Positions 62,749 to 64,000 of a stretch of 64,000 nucleotides of DNA are shown here, piece after piece; position 1 is the first letter of the stretch, and each line of letters starts with the position of its first letter. Source of the DNA: Gluconobacter potus (GTDB lineage Bacteria > Pseudomonadota > Alphaproteobacteria > Acetobacterales > Acetobacteraceae); the NCBI RefSeq assembly GCF_015244705.1, contig NZ_JABCQF010000003.1:244782-308781 (forward strand), in the 5' to 3' direction. The notes under the pieces were generated by a model. That model saw nothing but the letters and a program-made list of their open reading frames with translations. It had not been told where the DNA came from and did not search any database. The position numbers were made by a program, and so were the translations under genes.

Positions 62749-63147
62749 TCACCGGCTCCCGAAACGGGCGCGGGCAGCCTCCGTCACCGGCGTGAACAGG
62801 CTGATGATCGTGCCCTCGGGATCACGGAACTGGGCCGTGCGGTTACCCCAAGGCAGCAGTTTCGGCGCAATCACAACGTTCACTTTGTCTTTCAGACGCG
62901 TGAACTCGGCATCCACGTCATCGACCCTGAATTCCAGGATAGCCGTGCGATTGGCACCTGGTTCGGCACTCCCTTCCATAAACAGCGCTACCGTCTCGGC
63001 ACTCCCGATCGCAAGTGTCGCGCCAGGGGTTACGATTTCGGCAAACTGGGGCGCAAGCCATTCGGCAGACTGCCCGGTCACCAGTTCGTAAAAGGCCACC
63101 ATCGTGGTGATGTCGGCGGCAATCAGACGTATGGAGGCAAAGGTCAT
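62749..63147 (-). CDS. VOC-superfamily (glyoxalase/bleomycin resistance-like) protein
   Basis: ATG at 63147 gives 132 residues. The fold pattern is that of a single VOC module pair: FASIRLIAADITTMVAFYELVTGQSAEWLAPQFAEI near residue 5-40, AILEFRVDDVDAEFTRLKDKVNVVIAPKLLPWGNRTAQFRDPEGTIISLF near 75-125. Such modules bind a metal with His/Glu pairs, but here the clearest is only the Glu of the final strand, so the activity is uncertain. An earlier in-frame ATG at 63195 has no strong ribosome binding site and adds a polar tail. It diverges from a WYL regulator remnant. Confidence 0.82.
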   Translation of the reverse strand: MTFASIRLIAADITTMVAFYELVTGQSAEWLAPQFAEIVTPGATLAIGSAETVALFMEGSAEPGANRTAILEFRVDDVDAEFTRLKDKVNVVIAPKLLPWGNRTAQFRDPEGTIISLFTPVTEAARARFGSR

Positions 63148-63215
63148 CGGTCGGTTCCTGCGGAGGTTGTGTTCCCCGCCTTTTGGCACAATCACGCTGA
63201 CAGCATTCTGTCAGC

Positions 63216-63878
63216 ATGATTGCAGAGCCTTTGCGCAGCACCGATCGCCTTTTTCAGATTATCCAGCTCCTGCGTCGGTCGTCCCGCCCCGTCACGGCGA
63301 GGATACTGGCCGACGAACTGGAAGTCTCGATCCGCACGATTTACCGCGACGTCGCGCATCTGACGGGGCAGCGCGTCCCCATTTCAGGTGAAGCTGGCGT
63401 TGGCTACGTTCTGGGAACCGGATATGACATGCCGCCGCTCGCATTGCTCCCGGCTGAACTTGAAGCAATCGTTCTGGGAGCGGTGGGTAGCGGCCCACGG
63501 TGACAAGACGCTGTCACACGCCGCATTGGACGTTCTCGCCAAGGTTGCTGCGGTTGTACCCGCGCCCTTACAGCCGCTTATCAGCACTCCAAGCACAGCC
63601 GCGAAACTGCCTCTCGATGCATCACAAGACATGGCTGACAGGGCGAACCAACCGAGCGTACAGTATGGCCAGTCGTTCTCGGCTATTCGGACATCACATG
63701 CATGTTGAGCGCCTGGTGCGAGCTACGTCAGGGCTTCCGCCATTTCCGTACCGATCGGATATACGCGGTAGAAATGCTGGCTGAGCAGATAGACGAGCCT
63801 CGTTCCCGATTGCTCCGGCGCTGGAGCGCGCGACGCACATCCGAACTTGCAAGGCTTATGAGTTGTTCAGCAGGTTAA
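63216..63878 (+). pseudogene. WYL-domain (YafY-like) transcriptional regulator, broken
   Basis: Frame one (63216 onward) encodes an HTH: STDRLFQIIQLLRRSSRPVTARILADELEVSIRTIYRDVAHL near residue 8, then GYDMPPLALLPAELEAIVLG. Near 63475 the reading continues only in another frame (ERWVAAHGDKTLSHAALDVLAKVAAVVPAPLQPLI to about 63600). The WYL-domain end VWPVVLGYSDITCMLSAWCELRQGFRHFRTDRI appears from about 63655 back in the first frame and ends at TAA 63876-63878. The middle core of the WYL domain is missing. The gene pair with the divergent VOC protein fits a regulator of that gene, now inactive unless the breaks are assembly errors. Confidence 0.85.
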
Positions 63879-63942
63879 TTGTTTTCTGTCTCATTCCAGC
63901 CATCCGTTCGGTCATGGCCCGTTCCACAAAACAGACCTGGCC

Positions 63943-64000
63943 ATGACGAGCAGAAAGAGAGCCGGCAGTGGAAATAATCTGCTCAGGAGGGAAGTACTAT
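63943..64000 (+). CDS. Possible gene start cut by the right window edge
   Basis: From ATG 63943 the frame encodes MTSRKRAGSGNNLLRREVL and runs into the edge. It overlaps by four bases (ATGA) a 10-codon frame from 63913. A basic N-terminus is all that is visible, so no family can be given. Confidence 0.25.
   Translation, partial: MTSRKRAGSGNNLLRREVL

Noticed and set aside
1..64000. CRISPR arrays or large tandem repeats
   Set aside because: No regularly spaced repeats of 20-50 bases were seen; only the short repeats listed.

Overview
The window is about 64 kb of GC-rich (roughly 60%) alphaproteobacterial chromosome. It looks like an acetic acid bacterium close to Gluconobacter (Acetobacteraceae). 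The main reasons are a membrane-bound PQQ glucose dehydrogenase set between two TonB-dependent receptors, a ctaB gene with a degenerate oxidase partner, a PmtA-type methyltransferase, a secB/tim44/mltA cluster of alphaproteobacterial type, and an IS5-type insertion sequence remnant. Assignments come from reading protein motifs by eye; no database search was run.

Layout. 1-12.2 kb: mltA (cut by the left edge) and a Tim44-domain gene diverge from secB; hemC-hemD (heme and siroheme precursors) diverge from tsaD-rlmJ-gpsA; then come sodC, a concentrative nucleoside transporter, a glutathione peroxidase, DUF4112, a small membrane protein and murJ with a strong terminator. 12.3-26 kb: mutS-glnD, a TPR/glycosyltransferase-like protein, a royal-jelly-like periplasmic protein, thrC, and an M16 peptidase-pmbA-Tim44-domain operon ending in a clear terminator. 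26-34.4 kb: a remnant cytochrome oxidase operon (oxidase subunit I-like gene, ctaB, 40-residue CoxF-like gene), pmtA, gshB, a Nudix hydrolase, greB and uvrB.

34.4-42.8 kb: TonB receptor, gcd, TonB receptor, separated by AT-rich spacers holding palindromes, repeats and two nearly identical terminators. 42.8-55.5 kb: an ABC1-type kinase, an M3 oligopeptidase, an acyltransferase, an AT-rich orphan gene coupled to gltB, gltB-gltD (glutamate synthase), an orphan lipoprotein and an NDUFA9-like protein. 55.6-61.8 kb: tRNA-Leu(CAG), nrnC, kdsD-lptC-lptA-lptB (Kdo and LPS transport), rpoN and two small genes. 61.9-64 kb: a decayed accessory zone with a broken IS, a VOC protein and a broken WYL regulator.

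The most notable item is the 392-residue subunit I-like membrane protein at 27127-28305. By hand alignment it keeps both low-spin heme histidines of heme-copper oxidases but has lost the copper-B ligands, the high-spin heme ligand and the cross-linked tyrosine. It overlaps ctaB by 4 bases and so appears to be maintained as a non-oxidase heme protein.
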